Below are positions 5,861 through 6,837 of a stretch of DNA of 6,837 nucleotides, one piece after another. The stretch is from an uncultured Oscillospiraceae bacterium (lineage in GTDB: Bacteria > Bacillota > Clostridia > Oscillospirales > Acutalibacteraceae): NCBI GenBank assembly GCA_900556765.1, contig USQH01000075.1, positions 1 through 6,837 of the forward strand, read 5' to 3'. The translations under genes and the position numbers were made by a program. Numbering within the stretch: position 1 is the stretch's first letter; the number at the start of each line of letters is the position of its first letter. The notes under the pieces are model-generated. The model was given only the letters and a program-made list of their open reading frames with translations, ran no database searches and was not told where the DNA came from.

Positions 5861-5898
5861 AAGTCGGAAAGCCGTGTCCACGGTTTTCCGACTTTTTT
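5861..5898 (+). terminator. strong rho-independent terminator after spoVM
   Basis: AAGTCGGAAAGCCGTG (5861-5876) pairs with CACGGTTTTCCGACTT (5879-5894), giving about 15 pairs with one G-U wobble and a tight GTCC loop. TTTTTT at 5893-5898 follows. It starts 12 bases after the spoVM stop and ends the transcription unit that includes thiN, the small membrane gene and spoVM. Confidence 0.93.
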
Positions 5899-5957
5899 GC
5901 ATACTGAGCCGCAACTGCGAATATATTGGAGTAGTATCAAATAAAGGAGCAGTCAGC

Positions 5958-6837
5958 ATGGAATGTAATATTACTAAACAGAGCGTGTTTGTTAACGAGC
6001 CGGTGCTCAATCAAAATCTTGAACAACCGATAGATACAGAGTTTACTCTTCCTGATTATTGTCCCGATATAGACCGCATAATAAAGTGCGTTATACAGCC
6101 GAGAACGGGACAAAAATCATTTAACGGCGATTCACTGACGGTTGACGGAACAGCGGAATTGACGCTGTTTTATACCGACGGCAGCCAAATCAGGTGTTAT
6201 GAATACCCGATTCGCTTTTCCCGTCAGATCTCAGCAGGCAAGCCGCTTACCAATGCGTCGGCGCGCGTTGTTATGACAACCGAGTTTGTAAACTGCCGCG
6301 CCGTGTCAAAGCGCAGGGTGGACCTGCACGCGTCGCTGAATATGAACGTCTGCATAACCGCTTTGCGTGAGCAGGAGGTTATATCGGACATCGACTGCCC
6401 GACCGTTCAAATACTGCCGGCAGGTGTTGCTGCGACCACTCCGATGGGGACAGGCGAAAAATCTGTGGTGTTCAGCGATGAGGTAGAGGTGCCGTCTGGC
6501 AATCATCCGATAAAGACTATGCTGCGTTCGGATGCGCGCGCGATCGCTCAGGAGTGCAAGATCATAGGCAACAAGGTGGTCGTCAAGGGCGAGATGGTTA
6601 TCGGCTTTTTCTACATAAGCGAAAAGGATGACGCCCCCGAGCATTTTATATATTCCATGCCGGTAAGTCAGATCGTCGATATTGATCGCATAAATGACAG
6701 CTGCACTGCCTCCGCCGAGATTGAAATTAACGAATTGGAGGTAAAGACTCATACCTCTGCAACCGGTGAGGTCGGCACGCTGAATGTGTCGGCAAAAATG
6801 ACTGTTACAGTAAACGCATTCTGCGACCACGACGTGC
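5958..6837 (+). CDS. DUF3794 (SPOCS) domain protein, SipL-like, 3'-truncated by window end
   Basis: The frame runs open from ATG 5958 to the window edge (293 full codons). AAAGGAG (5943-5949) is an ideal ribosome binding site 8 bp upstream. Residues 29-44, FTLPDYCPDIDRIIKC, carry the LPDYCPDI-R-I motif typical of DUF3794/SPOCS domains in clostridial sporulation proteins. The domain appears twice: about 25-135 and about 170-290, with GDSLTVDGTAELTLFYTDG (57-75) matching GNKVVVKGEMVIGFFYISE (204-222). Clostridioides difficile SipL has SPOCS domains plus a C-terminal LysM domain, binds SpoIVA and is needed for coat localisation. Any LysM domain here would lie beyond the window, so I assign the family, not the name sipL. 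Ten cysteines occur in 293 residues, fitting a coat-associated protein. There is no signal peptide or membrane segment, as expected for a mother-cell cytoplasmic protein. Position behind the terminator implies its own promoter, which I cannot identify firmly. Confidence 0.88.
   Translation, partial: MECNITKQSVFVNEPVLNQNLEQPIDTEFTLPDYCPDIDRIIKCVIQPRTGQKSFNGDSLTVDGTAELTLFYTDGSQIRCYEYPIRFSRQISAGKPLTNASARVVMTTEFVNCRAVSKRRVDLHASLNMNVCITALREQEVISDIDCPTVQILPAGVAATTPMGTGEKSVVFSDEVEVPSGNHPIKTMLRSDARAIAQECKIIGNKVVVKGEMVIGFFYISEKDDAPEHFIYSMPVSQIVDIDRINDSCTASAEIEINELEVKTHTSATGEVGTLNVSAKMTVTVNAFCDHDV

Noticed and set aside
5614..5940. A 108-codon open frame on the - strand across the thiN-spoVM-terminator region
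   Set aside because: It is antisense to two better-supported small genes and runs through both terminator arms. It has no recognisable domain, and its basic, Asn/Lys/Arg-rich composition looks like chance translation.
5899..5942. Promoter for the DUF3794 gene (GCATAC or TATATT as -10)
   Set aside because: TATATT at 5922-5927 fits a -10 box, but the only TTG-like -35 (5897) gives a 19-bp spacer and three of six matches. The sigma-E or sigma-K readings also lack a -35. A promoter must exist near here, but I cannot place it.
6306..6830. A 174-codon open frame on the - strand
   Set aside because: It lies entirely opposite the DUF3794 frame, which has an ideal ribosome binding site and family motifs.

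Overview
The window looks like chromosomal DNA from an endospore-forming low-to-mid GC Firmicute, most likely a Clostridia member of the Ruminococcaceae/Oscillospiraceae type. Three things point there: the gene order, a spoVM gene, and a DUF3794 (SPOCS) protein of the clostridial SipL kind. All convincing genes lie on the + strand and are tightly packed. The long reading frames on the - strand are shadows of these genes.

Layout: (1) 1-134 is the 3' end of rsmB (16S rRNA m5C methyltransferase). It abuts rlmN (135-1139; 23S rRNA/tRNA m2A methyltransferase, radical SAM). (2) A 107-bp AT-rich gap at 1140-1246 holds a possible promoter and a perfect 8+2+8 palindrome. (3) prpC (PP2C phosphatase, 1247-1975) and prkC (membrane Ser/Thr kinase with PASTA repeats, 1993-4032) form the usual antagonistic pair. 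(4) rsgA (4034-4903; GTPase for 30S maturation) and thiN (4903-5529; thiamine pyrophosphokinase) follow with 1-base spacing and 1-base overlap. (5) A 53-codon membrane-hairpin gene (5584-5745) and a 28-codon spoVM (5762-5848) come next. A strong intrinsic terminator at 5861-5898 ends the run. (6) A new unit starts with a DUF3794 protein (5958 to beyond the window end).

The order rsmB-rlmN-prpC-prkC-rsgA-(rpe)-thiN-spoVM is that of Bacillus subtilis, so the locus is an ancient conserved neighbourhood rather than an island. Here rpe is missing between rsgA and thiN, a small membrane protein has been added before spoVM, and rpmB, which follows spoVM in B. subtilis, is not seen; a SPOCS-domain gene stands there instead. 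The front of the cluster serves ribosome maturation and cell-wall-responsive signalling (RlmN, PrpC/PrkC, RsgA). RsgA is a known PrkC substrate in B. subtilis. The back serves spore-coat assembly: SpoVM anchors the SpoIVA shell to the forespore, and SipL-type SPOCS proteins bind SpoIVA.

The points most worth a second look are the two tiny genes, a predicted hairpin covering the ribosome binding site of the 53-codon gene, the spoVM/SPOCS adjacency, and the palindrome upstream of prpC. I see no mobile element, CRISPR array, tRNA or rRNA.
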